Notes under the pieces: generated by a model | What the model saw: only the letters and a program-made list of their open reading frames with translations | Told to the model about the DNA's origin: nothing | Databases searched by the model: none | Program-made: the position numbers and the translations under genes | Source of the DNA: Rhodococcus rhodnii NBRC 100604 | GTDB lineage: Bacteria > Actinomycetota > Actinomycetes > Mycobacteriales > Mycobacteriaceae | DNA length: 64,000 nt | Assembly: GCF_001894925.1 (NCBI RefSeq) | Contig: NZ_BCXD01000011.1 | Span: 62,001-126,000, forward strand | Direction of reading: 5' to 3' | In this document: in pieces, positions 27,150 through 35,669 of the stretch | How positions within the stretch are numbered: the stretch's first letter is position 1 | Layout: every line of letters begins with the position of its first letter

Positions 27150-28469
27150 ATGCCCACACCGTTCCCGTCGGAGTACGACGGCCACGTCATGGCGTCCTGG
27201 GTCGACTTCCGCTCGGCTCTCGCCGAGTTGGTCGCCGAGATGCACGAGGACGACCTGCTCACGCTCGATCCCGTGTGGGAGACTTTCCCGACGGACCGCG
27301 GTGTGCAGTGTTTCTGCTGGTCGGAGGGCACTATCCGACTCGAGATCCCGTCGAACCACTATCTGACGTTCGAGGACAAGCTCACCGTCGACGACGAGCA
27401 GTGGCTCGTCGACGCGGGCCTGAACCCACCGTCGGGGCGGCCGGGCTCCGCCGGCGACGGCTCCCCCGCGTTCTGGCTCGACACGGCGCCGCGCTACGCC
27501 GACCGGATCGCGGACATCGCGGTCCGCGTCCTGCGCGACCTGTGGGGCATCCCGCACCCGGCCTTCGTCAAGGCGAACACCCCTGGTTCCTCTCGCGCGC
27601 TCGATCTCGCGGCGCCCGCGCCCACCGAGTCCCGCGGGTTCGGGTTGACGGTGCCGACGCAGCCGGAGTCGCCCGCCGACCTGCGCAGTCTGCTCATCGA
27701 CACCCTGTCCGACGGCCTCGACTTCCATATCGACCTCGACGGTGACGGCGACCCGGTGCTGCGGCTCAACGGCGGAATCGTCCACATCTGGCCTGCCGAC
27801 GACGAGCCCGCCGTCCAGGTGTTGACGACCCTGCTGCGCGGTGTGACCGACCGCTCCCGCATCGTGGAGCCGCTGAGCGAGTTCAACCGGACCCACCGCT
27901 ACTTCCACGCCGAACTCGTCGGCGAGAGCCTCGTCGTCCAGCACACCTTCCCCGCGGCACCGTTCGTACCGCAGCATCTCGTCGACGTCCTCGCGACGCT
28001 GTCGGGGATCCTCGACACCGTCGACGACGACTTCGTCGCCCGCTTCGGCGGACGTTCGGCGCGGATGACGACCGACCACGAGTGCGAGGACGACGAACTC
28101 CCCGAAGAACTCGTACACCTCGCCGAACTCGACCCGGAGGGGTCCGGTTTCCTCGACATCGAGACCGTCCTCGACGTCTGCGGTCAGAACAAGGCGACAC
28201 TGCAACGCTTCATCGAGATCGCGCACGAGCAGGAACGGTCATGGCTCGACAACGCCAGGACGGCGATCACGCAGGCCGAGCCCGACGAGGCAGCATCGTG
28301 CCGTCACGAAGCGGACGGCTGGGCCAACACGACGAAGGCGCTGCAGCGCGCACTCGCGTTCGTCTCACGCCACCCCAGCACGAACCGGGTCGGCCAACCG
28401 CAACTCGAACTCTTCTCACCACCCACCGATCCCACGCTGTTCGACGAGTGGGAGATCGACGAGGAGTAG
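27150..28469 (+). CDS. TY-Chap-like (T3SS-chaperone/YbjN-like) protein, second copy
   Basis: A 439-residue acidic soluble protein, distant paralogue of the product at 7360. Shared landmarks in order: IRLEIPSNHYLTF, LVDAGLNPPSGR, RVLRDLWGIPHPAFV, a middle domain with LNGGIVHIWPADD, a YbjN-like segment (FNRTHRYFHAELVGESLVVQHTF), and a C-terminal helical domain (ELDPEGSGFLDIETVLDVCG). The chaperone-like assignment rests on this domain pattern. The ATG at 27150 follows GAGGGGGTTCGAC. Its TAG stop is the first triplet of palindromic element copy C. Confidence 0.7.
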   Translation: MPTPFPSEYDGHVMASWVDFRSALAELVAEMHEDDLLTLDPVWETFPTDRGVQCFCWSEGTIRLEIPSNHYLTFEDKLTVDDEQWLVDAGLNPPSGRPGSAGDGSPAFWLDTAPRYADRIADIAVRVLRDLWGIPHPAFVKANTPGSSRALDLAAPAPTESRGFGLTVPTQPESPADLRSLLIDTLSDGLDFHIDLDGDGDPVLRLNGGIVHIWPADDEPAVQVLTTLLRGVTDRSRIVEPLSEFNRTHRYFHAELVGESLVVQHTFPAAPFVPQHLVDVLATLSGILDTVDDDFVARFGGRSARMTTDHECEDDELPEELVHLAELDPEGSGFLDIETVLDVCGQNKATLQRFIEIAHEQERSWLDNARTAITQAEPDEAASCRHEADGWANTTKALQRALAFVSRHPSTNRVGQPQLELFSPPTDPTLFDEWEIDEE

Positions 28470-28540
28470 GCGGCTTCGCCGCTCGTGCGTGAGTTTCCGG
28501 CCCCTGCACGGGAAACTCACGCACGAGCGCGCAACGCCTA
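28467..28540. repeat. Dispersed palindromic element, copy C (full-length)
   Basis: The best complete copy: outer TAGGCG (28467-28472) pairs with CGCCTA (28535-28540), and inner arms GCTCGTGCGTGAGTTTCC (28481-28498) pair perfectly with 28511-28528. The two outer edges are the stop codons of the two convergent genes, TAG on the plus strand at 28467 and TAG on the minus strand at 28540. Total length 74 bp, the same as copy D. Confidence 0.93.
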
Positions 28541-29446
28541 CTTCAGACCCGACCGGACGAACGCGTCGACGACGTGGCGCTGCAGGAAGATGTAGATCAG
28601 GAAGATCGGCAGGCACGCGAGACCCGACGCCGCCATGACCGCACCCCAGTTGTTGCCCTCGGCACCCATGAAGCTCCGGATTCCGATCTGCACCAGCGCG
28701 TCCGAGTTGCGCAGCACGAGCGACGGCCACAGATACTCGTTCCACGCATTGATGAACATCATGATGGACAACGCCGCGAGGGCCGGCTTCATGTTGGGCA
28801 CCACGACCTTCCACAGCGCCGCCCACGATCCCTGCCCGTCCATCTCGCTCGCATCGAGCAACTCCCGCGGGAACGCCTCCATGTGCTGGCGCAACATGAG
28901 GACGCCGAACGCCGAGCACAGATTCGGCAGGACGACGCCGGCGATCGTGTCGAGCAGACCGATCTGCGAGATCAGCAGATAGTTCGGGATCATCGTGACC
29001 TGGAACGGCACGAGCCAGGACCCGACGAAGATCATGAACAGCACGTTCTTGCCGAAGAACTGCCACCGCGCGAACGCATACGACGCGAGCACCGCGACGA
29101 GCATCTGACTGACCGTCAGCACGAGCGCCATCCCGAAGGTGTTCAGCATCATCGCGCTGATCGGGATCGTGTCGAAGACGTACCGGAAGTTGTCGAGACT
29201 CAGCGGCCACGGGATCGGCGACGCGGACAGGGCGTCCTCGGGCCCGCGAAACGCCGTCGTGTACATCCAGTACACCGGAAAGACGCTCACGAGCGCGACG
29301 ACGGCGAGGACGAGGTGCCCAGTGGCGCGCCGCGCGGGAAACACCCGAACGCGACCGCGCGGTGCGGACGTAGCGACGGATTCCGCCGCGTCACCGCCCG
29401 TCTCGGCCGGGGCGCCACCGGGCGGATCGAGTAGAACGAGGGCCAT
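28538..29446 (-). CDS. ABC sugar/glycerophosphate transporter permease (UgpE/MalG-like)
   Basis: A 302-residue membrane protein with six hydrophobic segments of the carbohydrate-uptake CUT1 type. The cytoplasmic EAA loop is LLDASEMDGQGSWAALWKVVVP. It pairs with the UgpA-like permease upstream (12 bases away) to form the channel. It is the last gene of the operon running from 34620, and its stop codon lies at the edge of palindromic element copy C. Confidence 0.92.
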   Translation of the reverse strand: MALVLLDPPGGAPAETGGDAAESVATSAPRGRVRVFPARRATGHLVLAVVALVSVFPVYWMYTTAFRGPEDALSASPIPWPLSLDNFRYVFDTIPISAMMLNTFGMALVLTVSQMLVAVLASYAFARWQFFGKNVLFMIFVGSWLVPFQVTMIPNYLLISQIGLLDTIAGVVLPNLCSAFGVLMLRQHMEAFPRELLDASEMDGQGSWAALWKVVVPNMKPALAALSIMMFINAWNEYLWPSLVLRNSDALVQIGIRSFMGAEGNNWGAVMAASGLACLPIFLIYIFLQRHVVDAFVRSGLK

Positions 29447-29458
29447 CGTGACTCCAGA

Positions 29459-30412
29459 TCAGTTGTCGTAGAACGCGAGTTTGTCGGACACCTTGACGAA
29501 CACCACCGCGATCGCACCGAACACGAAGAAGAACAGCGTTCCCGCGGCCGCCGAGAGTCCCGCGTCGAAATTGCGGAATCCGAACTCGTAGAGCAGGTAG
29601 TAGATGTTGTTCGACGACCCGCCCGGACCGCCCTGCGTGAGGATGTCGATGATCGGATACGTCCACTGCGCGCTGAGCAGGATCGTCATGAGCGCGAGGA
29701 AGACGAGCGTCGGCGACAGCAGCGGCAGGATGATCCTGCGCGTGATGTACCACGGCTTCGCGCCGTCGAGCGCGGCCGCGTGCGAGTAGTCCGGGCTGAT
29801 GCCGGCCATTCCCGCGGACACGACGAGCACACCGAACCCGAGCAGCTGCCACCCCACGACGGCGACCACACCCCACAGCGCCATCGACGGCGACCGGAAG
29901 ACGTCTCCCATCTCGTGACCGAAGGTGGCCGCGATCCGCGGGATCACGCCGTCCTCGGCGTTGAACAGCCATCGCCACACCGCACTCGACGCCACCGGGG
30001 TCACGAGGAACGGGACGAAGATGAGCGCCTGATAGATCGTCTTGGCACGTCCCGACACTCGCGTGCTCAGCAGGGCGATGACGACGGGAAGCGCGAGCGA
30101 GAGCACGAGGAAGGCGGCGATGTAGACGAGCGTGTTCCCGACCGCCTGCCGCAACTCGGGCAACGCCACGACCTCGGCGTAGTTCTGCAGTCCGACAGGC
30201 GTTTTCGACGACGTCGGGATCATGTTCCAGTCGTAGAACGACAGCTGGAACGTCTCGACGAGCGGCTTGTACGTCCACATGACGAGCAACGCGACCGCGG
30301 GAAGGAGATAGAGGTACGGGACGAACGCGCCCGCCCGCCGCCGGCGGCGATTCGGCGGCGCGGATGCGCCCTGCGAGTCGCCGGCCGGTCGCACCGGAGC
30401 TTCGATGAACAC
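29459..30412 (-). CDS. ABC sugar/glycerophosphate transporter permease (UgpA/MalF-like)
   Basis: A 317-residue membrane protein. After a basic N-terminus come six hydrophobic segments; the EAA loop is SHAAALDGAKPWYITRRIILP. NTLVYIAAFLVLSLALPVVIALL and the GGPGGSSNNIYYLLYEFGF loop are typical of the CUT1 class. The GTG start at 30412 lies seven bases after the phosphodiesterase stop. It works with the neighbouring UgpE-like permease, the binding lipoprotein and the MsmK/UgpC-type ATPase in the same operon. Confidence 0.92.
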   Translation of the reverse strand: MFIEAPVRPAGDSQGASAPPNRRRRRAGAFVPYLYLLPAVALLVMWTYKPLVETFQLSFYDWNMIPTSSKTPVGLQNYAEVVALPELRQAVGNTLVYIAAFLVLSLALPVVIALLSTRVSGRAKTIYQALIFVPFLVTPVASSAVWRWLFNAEDGVIPRIAATFGHEMGDVFRSPSMALWGVVAVVGWQLLGFGVLVVSAGMAGISPDYSHAAALDGAKPWYITRRIILPLLSPTLVFLALMTILLSAQWTYPIIDILTQGGPGGSSNNIYYLLYEFGFRNFDAGLSAAAGTLFFFVFGAIAVVFVKVSDKLAFYDN

Positions 30413-30419
30413 GGGCTGC

Positions 30420-31307
30420 CTACAGGGCGGAGGCGAGCGCGGCGTCGCGCTCGTCCGGCGTCATGGCCGCGAAGCGTCGCAGCTTCTCACCGGACATCTC
30501 GTAGAGCGTCTCGGCGTCCTCGAGCGGAACGACGGTGTGCACCACGCGGTCGGAGTACACGTGCACCATGTTGAACGCCCGCGCGCCGTCGACTCCGCGC
30601 ATTCCGTCGTCCGCGGCGAACAGGTCCTGCGTGTAGCAGGTGGCCGCCGCGACGGACACGGGAACACCCGCGAACGTGCTGGTCGTCGAGTAGTGCAGGT
30701 GACCGCCGAGGACGCCGCGCACGTCGGTTCCGGCGATGACGGCCTCGAGCCGGTGCTGGTCGGCGAGTTCGACGTACTCCAGAATGTCGAGCGTGCTGGG
30801 GATCGGCGGGTGATGCAGCGCGACGAGGGTGCCGTGCGGCGCGGGCTCGTCGAGAACCCCACGGAGCCAGTCGAGTTGCGCATCGGTGATCTCGCCGTGG
30901 TGCTCGCCGGGCACGGTGCTGTCGAGCACGACGATGCGCAGCCCGTCGATGTCGTACACCGCGTCGACGGACTCCTGGGTGGGCTCGGCGTCGAGCAGGC
31001 CCGCCCGGAACGCCGGCCGGGCGTCGTGATTGCCCATCACCCAGATGACCTCGGCGCCGATGCGTGCGGCGGCGGGCTCGACGATCGCACGGAGCCGCGC
31101 GTAGGCGTCGGGCTGTCCCTCGTCCGCGAGATCACCCGTGAAGACGATGGCGTCGGGACGCTGGCCCGAACGCTCGAGCCGCTCGAAGAGTGCGGCGAGA
31201 TGCGAATCGCTGTCGACCTTGTCGTGCAGGCGTCCGTCGTTCTCGACGAAGTGGGTGTCGCTGACGTGAAGGACGTAGTGGCTGGGTGTTCCGTGCTGGC
31301 GGCTCAT
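30420..31307 (-). CDS. Calcineurin-like metallophosphoesterase (CpdA / Rv0805-type phosphodiesterase)
   Basis: A 295-residue cytoplasmic phosphodiesterase. The di-metal ligands appear in order: HVSDTHF, VFTGDLADEG, VMGNHDARP, LHHPPIP and LGGHLHYS. This is the class III cyclic-nucleotide phosphodiesterase layout, of which mycobacterial Rv0805 and E. coli CpdA are members, but related enzymes also cleave glycerophosphodiesters. Its place between a tyrosine phosphatase and the two permease genes of a UgpABCE-like importer suggests it acts on an imported phosphodiester or on a linked signal. Confidence 0.88.
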   Translation of the reverse strand: MSRQHGTPSHYVLHVSDTHFVENDGRLHDKVDSDSHLAALFERLERSGQRPDAIVFTGDLADEGQPDAYARLRAIVEPAAARIGAEVIWVMGNHDARPAFRAGLLDAEPTQESVDAVYDIDGLRIVVLDSTVPGEHHGEITDAQLDWLRGVLDEPAPHGTLVALHHPPIPSTLDILEYVELADQHRLEAVIAGTDVRGVLGGHLHYSTTSTFAGVPVSVAAATCYTQDLFAADDGMRGVDGARAFNMVHVYSDRVVHTVVPLEDAETLYEMSGEKLRRFAAMTPDERDAALASAL

Positions 31308-31361
31308 GGAGATGGTCCTTTCGAATGTTCCGGGGTGATCGCTGTCGTCGGGCGACAGCCG

Positions 31362-32108
31362 TCAGTGGGTGAGAGCGGCCCGGAGGCCGGCGAGTTCCGG
31401 CTCCGTCATGCCGTGGGCGCGGAGGTAGCCCGCCGCGTCGCCGAACCGCAAGCGGATCGACTCGAGTGCGCCGAGCATCACGGGCGCGGGACTCGACGCG
31501 ACGATCTCGGTGAGGTCGATCGGCGAATCGGGATACTTCGTGCGGAAGGCGGCCGTCATCGCGTCGGCCCACTCCCCCGCGAGCATGATCTCGCTCAGCG
31601 CGTAGTCTGCGGCGACGTCGCGGTCGCTCACGCCGACGGCGGACAGCGCGAGTGCGACGACGAGGCCGGTGCGGTCCTTGCCCGCGGTGCAGTGGACGAC
31701 GACGGGGCCGTCGGCGTCGGCGACCATGCGCACCGCATCTGTGAGGCGAGTGCCGTGCTCGTCGAGGATCGTGCGGTAGAGCGCGGCGAGATCGAACCCG
31801 CCGTCGGCGGGAAGCGCGAGCGCACCGGCCTTGCCGTACACCGAGTGATGGACGTAGCGGCACCCGACGTCGCCGAGTGCGTCGGGAGCGGAGACGACCT
31901 CCTCGTCGTCGCGCAGATCCAGCACGAGGCGAACGTCGAGGGCGCCGAGCGCCCGTCGGCCGTCGTCGCCCAGCGCGTGCAGTGCGTCGGCGCGGAGCAG
32001 GCGGCCCCAGCGGGTCACGGCGTCGCCGGCGCGGTAGCCGCCGACGTCGCGAAGATTGTGGACGCCCACCAGATCGTGACGGCGGGTGGGGGGAAGTGCG
32101 GTGGTCAT
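31362..32108 (-). CDS. Tyrosine/dual-specificity protein phosphatase (PtpB-like)
   Basis: A 248-residue phosphatase. The P-loop is VVHCTAGKDRTGLVVALAL (Cys near 137, Arg near 143; CX5R). The N-terminal LVGVHNLRDVGGY and RLVLDLRDDEEV segments are the hallmarks of the PtpB/LipA-type tyrosine phosphatase family, members of which hydrolyse phosphotyrosine and phosphoinositides. The ATG at 32108 is chosen as the start of this domain. It sits between the binding lipoprotein and the phosphodiesterase in the importer operon, so a small phosphorylated substrate is as likely as a protein. Confidence 0.88.
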   Translation of the reverse strand: MTTALPPTRRHDLVGVHNLRDVGGYRAGDAVTRWGRLLRADALHALGDDGRRALGALDVRLVLDLRDDEEVVSAPDALGDVGCRYVHHSVYGKAGALALPADGGFDLAALYRTILDEHGTRLTDAVRMVADADGPVVVHCTAGKDRTGLVVALALSAVGVSDRDVAADYALSEIMLAGEWADAMTAAFRTKYPDSPIDLTEIVASSPAPVMLGALESIRLRFGDAAGYLRAHGMTEPELAGLRAALTH

Positions 32109-32122
32109 CGTGGACTTTCGTG

Positions 32123-33484
32123 TCAGGAGATCAGCTGCTGCGCACGCTCGGCTGCGGCGCGCATCGTGGCCTCGGGGTCCTTGCCGTAGAACACCGACTG
32201 CTCGATCGCGTCGGCGAGCACCGTGTCGACCTGGACGTAGGAGTTGCCCGGGTAGGACGTCCACGGCTCCATCGTGTCGAGCTGGTCGAGGTTGGGGCGC
32301 ACGACCGGCAGCGAATCGACCCAGTCCTTCAGGGCGCCACCGTCTTCGGTGAGCGAGGTACGCAGCGGCAGGTAGCCGATGCCGGTCGAGATCTTCTCGT
32401 AGGCGTGATCGCTCGTGAGGAACGAGATCAGTTCCCACGCTGCACGCTGCTCGGCGGGGTCCTGCGAGAAGACGAAGAGGGCGGAACCCGAGTTGGTGGG
32501 GACGGCGTCCTTGCCGTCGAAGGCGGGCATCGCTGCCGCCCGCAGTTCCCAGCCTCCCGCGTCCGCGGCGGCGAGGTAGGAGCTCTGCAGTGCGGAGGTC
32601 TGCAACTGAATTGCGCTCTGCCCCTTACCGAAAGACTCCATCATCGTCGCCGACGACGCGTTCTCGAGGACGCCCTCGTCGTACAGCTCACGCAACATGT
32701 GCACCGCGTCGAGCGAGTCGTCGGACGCGAACTCGATGGTCTCGCGGTCGTCGGAGAGCACCGCGCCGCCCGCCGACCGGAACAGACCCTGCATGCACCA
32801 GTTACCGCCCTTCACGGCACAGCTGACCGTGAGCGCGGGACGTCCGAGGTGTTCGGTTGCCGCGCGTGCGGCGTCCGCGACGGCGTCCCACGTCGAGAGG
32901 TCCGTGTCCGTGGGCAGGCCCGCGGCCTCGAGGACCGACGCGTTGTAGAACAGCACGGGGGTGGAGAACACGTACGGAATCCCGACTGTCGTTCCCTCCC
33001 AGTCGGCGAGGCCCGCCGCGTTGGGGTGGAACGGGTGCTCACCACCGAGGTGCTCGTCGACGACGTCGGCACCCGCGATGGCGTCGACGGGGACGGCACC
33101 GAGCTCGTTGACCGTGAAATCGAGTGCATCGAAGGTCAATTGAGCGACATCGGGTGGGTTTCCGGCGAGCAGCTGCGTCTGGACGCTCGACGCCGTCGCG
33201 CCGTTGTCGGTCGAACCGCCCTGCGTAGGCTGGGCCTGCACGGAGATGTTCGGGTGCTGCGCCTCGAACTCGTCGATGAGCGAGTGGACGGTGTCGCTCC
33301 ACGCGCCGGCCTGCAGCAGGTTGTAGGACTCGAAGGTGATCTCGACCTGCTGATCGGCCGAGAGTTCCGGGACCGGGTCACCCGAGCCGGTCGCGGCCGT
33401 GGTGGTCCCGGTGGCGCATCCCGCGGTCGCGAGGACGGCCGCCGCGGAGAGCGCGGTGAGCACCGTACGAACGGTGGTGGACAT
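32123..33484 (-). CDS. ABC transporter substrate-binding lipoprotein (UgpB-like)
   Basis: A 453-residue lipoprotein: the signal segment ends with LATAGC (Cys23), followed by a Thr/Gly-rich linker and the bilobed solute-binding domain of family 1 (ITFESYNLLQAGAWSDTVHSLIDEF; NPPDVAQLTFDALDF; GIPYVFSTPVLFYNASVLEAAGLP). The last of these is typical of glycerol-3-phosphate and oligosaccharide binding proteins. It captures the ligand for the permeases encoded downstream. The exact ligand cannot be read from the sequence. Confidence 0.92.
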   Translation of the reverse strand: MSTTVRTVLTALSAAAVLATAGCATGTTTAATGSGDPVPELSADQQVEITFESYNLLQAGAWSDTVHSLIDEFEAQHPNISVQAQPTQGGSTDNGATASSVQTQLLAGNPPDVAQLTFDALDFTVNELGAVPVDAIAGADVVDEHLGGEHPFHPNAAGLADWEGTTVGIPYVFSTPVLFYNASVLEAAGLPTDTDLSTWDAVADAARAATEHLGRPALTVSCAVKGGNWCMQGLFRSAGGAVLSDDRETIEFASDDSLDAVHMLRELYDEGVLENASSATMMESFGKGQSAIQLQTSALQSSYLAAADAGGWELRAAAMPAFDGKDAVPTNSGSALFVFSQDPAEQRAAWELISFLTSDHAYEKISTGIGYLPLRTSLTEDGGALKDWVDSLPVVRPNLDQLDTMEPWTSYPGNSYVQVDTVLADAIEQSVFYGKDPEATMRAAAERAQQLIS

Positions 33485-33501
33485 GCGGAGAACTCCTGAG
33501 G

Positions 33502-34620
33502 TCAGGCGCCCGCGAGAGCGTGGGCGGAGACGGTGTCGGGGACCCAGTCGAGGCGGCGCCCCGATGTGCGGTCGAAGAGATGGAGGTCGGTGAGATCAGC
33601 GGTGAGGACGACATGCGCACCCACGTGGAGACCGGTCGGCCTGCGGCCGCGGAACGAGAGCGTCGTGCCCGTCTCGCCGACGACGCAGTGCGCGATCTCC
33701 TCGGAACCGAGATTCTCGAGCAGATCGACGACGGCGTCGAATCGCACCTCGTCGTCGGGCTCGGCGATCCGGAGATGTTCGGGACGCACCCCGAGCACGA
33801 CGTCGCGCCGCTCGGTCTCGCCGTGCCACAACGGAGCTCGCACTCCGGGGGCGTCGACGACGACGCGCTCGGAGTCGGCTGCGACGTCGCCGTCGAGCAG
33901 GTTCATCGGCGGGCTGCCGAGGAAGCCGGCGACGAACACGGACGCGGGGCGGTCGTAGACCTCCTCGGGCGTGCCGATCTGCTCGACCTTCCCGCCGTCG
34001 AGGAGCGCGATCCGTGTCGCCATCGTCATGGCCTCGACCTGGTCGTGCGTGACGTAGACGAACGTCGCGCCGAGCCGGCGATGGAGCGCGCCGAGTTCGC
34101 GGCGCGTCGCGGTGCGCAGCTTGGCGTCGAGGTTGGAGAGCGGCTCGTCCATGAGGAACGCGCGTGGGTTGCGCACGATCGCCCGGCCGACCGCGACGCG
34201 CTGACGCTGCCCGCCCGAGAGTTCCTTGGGCTTGCGGTCGAGCAGGTGGTCGATGTCGAGCTGCCCTGCGGCGTCGCGGACGCGCTCCTCGATCTCGGCC
34301 TTGTCGGTCCGGCGAACACGCAACGGGAACGCGAGGTTCTTCTGCACCGACAGATGCGGGTAGAGCGCGTAGTTCTGGAAGACCATCGCGACGTCGCGCT
34401 GCCGCGACGGCGCATCGGTGATGTCGACGTCGTCGAGGAGGATCGATCCGCTCGTGGGTCCGAGCAGCCCGGCGATCATGCGCAGCAGAGTCGTCTTGCC
34501 GCACCCGGACGGTCCGAGCAGAACGAGGAACTCACCGTCGTCGATGTCCATCGAGATGCCGTCGACGGCGGCGACGTCACCGTACTTCTTCGTCAGTTCG
34601 CGAATGCGAATGCTGCCCAT
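33502..34620 (-). CDS. ugpC: ABC transporter ATPase of the MalK/MsmK/UgpC type
   Basis: A 372-residue CUT1-class ATPase. Walker A GPSGCGKTTLLRM, signature LSGGQRQRVAVGRAI, Walker B FLMDEPLSNLDAKLR and the H-loop VYVTHDQVEAMTMA occupy the first 230 residues. The C-terminal 140 residues form the OB-type regulatory domain (LGVRPEHLRI, FDAVVDLLENLGSEEIAH). It is the first gene of the six-gene importer operon (34620 to 28538), with gaps of 7-54 bases. A candidate operator lies directly upstream. Confidence 0.93.
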   Translation of the reverse strand: MGSIRIRELTKKYGDVAAVDGISMDIDDGEFLVLLGPSGCGKTTLLRMIAGLLGPTSGSILLDDVDITDAPSRQRDVAMVFQNYALYPHLSVQKNLAFPLRVRRTDKAEIEERVRDAAGQLDIDHLLDRKPKELSGGQRQRVAVGRAIVRNPRAFLMDEPLSNLDAKLRTATRRELGALHRRLGATFVYVTHDQVEAMTMATRIALLDGGKVEQIGTPEEVYDRPASVFVAGFLGSPPMNLLDGDVAADSERVVVDAPGVRAPLWHGETERRDVVLGVRPEHLRIAEPDDEVRFDAVVDLLENLGSEEIAHCVVGETGTTLSFRGRRPTGLHVGAHVVLTADLTDLHLFDRTSGRRLDWVPDTVSAHALAGA

Positions 34621-34633
34621 GCAGACTCCCGCT

Positions 34634-34664
34634 GAAACTCGGTTACCGAATCGATCTCGGTTTC
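34634..34664. promoter_or_regulatory. Candidate operator region upstream of the importer operon
   Basis: TCGGTTACCGA (34639-34649) is an 11-bp palindrome with 5-bp arms, and GAAAC (34634-34638) is matched by GTTTC (34660-34664) around it. The region is 14 bases upstream of the ATPase start. It is a plausible binding region for the RpiR-type regulator encoded next door; the link is inference only. Confidence 0.4.
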
Positions 34665-34769
34665 GGATATTCGTTACATCCCTAGTGAGCCAGTCGAAAG
34701 TGAACGATCACCGAACGCCCGGGGGCGCAGTGGTGATGGTTGCCGTAATAGGCAAACCTCCTGCGCTTG

Positions 34770-35627
34770 TCAGGCGTCCGTCGGATCGATCAGCGCGGCA
34801 ACGGTTTCGATGGAGCGCGCGTCGTCGGTGACGTCGAGACACACCTGCGCGAGCGCCAGAAGGAATGCAGTCTGGATCACCGGCGCAGACACGCTGTGCC
34901 CGCTGTAGGGTCCGGCACCACCGCCGACGACGAGCGGGTGATCGGCGAGGCGAGCGAGCCGCGACCGGGGATGCGCGGTGACGCCGACGACGACCGCGCC
35001 CGCCGCGCACGCCGCCTCGGCCACCTCCACCGTGCGCGGGTTCAGGCCCGTGTCGCTCACCGCGACGAGCACATCGCCGTCGCCGAGCTGCTGCGCGAGG
35101 ACCTGCTGGAGGATCGCGTCCGTCGGTGCGTCGACCCGCCGGCCGCTCCCGAGCATGCGCACCGCGAACGATGCCGCCGCGGGCGCCGACCCGCCGTTGC
35201 CGACGACGAGAACCCGCTCGGCCCCGCGCACGGCGTCCACGGCACTGCCGAGGGCGTCGTGCGAGAGCGGTGAGAGCGAGCCGGCGAGATCCGACGCGAC
35301 CTCGCGGACGATCGTCTGGACGAGCAGCGGTCCGCTGCGCTCGCCCGCCTCCGGATCGTCGCCGTGACGCGACCCGAGATCGCGCAGCAGCAGCATGCGA
35401 AGTTGCTGGAAGCCGCCGAAGCCGAGGTTCTGGCACGTGCGGACGACCGTCGCCGTCGAGGTCCCGGCGGCACCGGCGAGGTCCGCCGCGGAGAACCACG
35501 CGACCTCGTCGGGACGGTCCAGACACACCTCCGCGACGCGGCGTTCACTCGGGGCGAGAGCGGACAGCCCTGCCCGGATGCTGGAGACCACGGTCCCCAC
35601 CGGCGGGACCTCGGAGCGCGGAGTCAT
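34770..35627 (-). CDS. MurR/RpiR family transcriptional regulator
   Basis: A 285-residue regulator with an N-terminal HTH_6 domain (residues about 10-85; VAWFSAADLAGAAGTSTATVVRTCQNLGF) and a SIS sugar-phosphate-binding domain (VLVVGNGGSAPAAASFAVRMLGSG; LVAVSDTGLNPRTVEVAEAA). RpiR proteins sense phosphorylated sugars. It is on the same strand, 149 bases upstream of the importer operon, and is the obvious candidate regulator. The ATG at 35627 is taken as start. The intervening 149 bases hold a possible operator but no gene. Confidence 0.92.
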   Translation of the reverse strand: MTPRSEVPPVGTVVSSIRAGLSALAPSERRVAEVCLDRPDEVAWFSAADLAGAAGTSTATVVRTCQNLGFGGFQQLRMLLLRDLGSRHGDDPEAGERSGPLLVQTIVREVASDLAGSLSPLSHDALGSAVDAVRGAERVLVVGNGGSAPAAASFAVRMLGSGRRVDAPTDAILQQVLAQQLGDGDVLVAVSDTGLNPRTVEVAEAACAAGAVVVGVTAHPRSRLARLADHPLVVGGGAGPYSGHSVSAPVIQTAFLLALAQVCLDVTDDARSIETVAALIDPTDA

Positions 35628-35669
35628 AGGCTCTGGACTAACACACCCGGGTGAACGGAGGACGATCGA

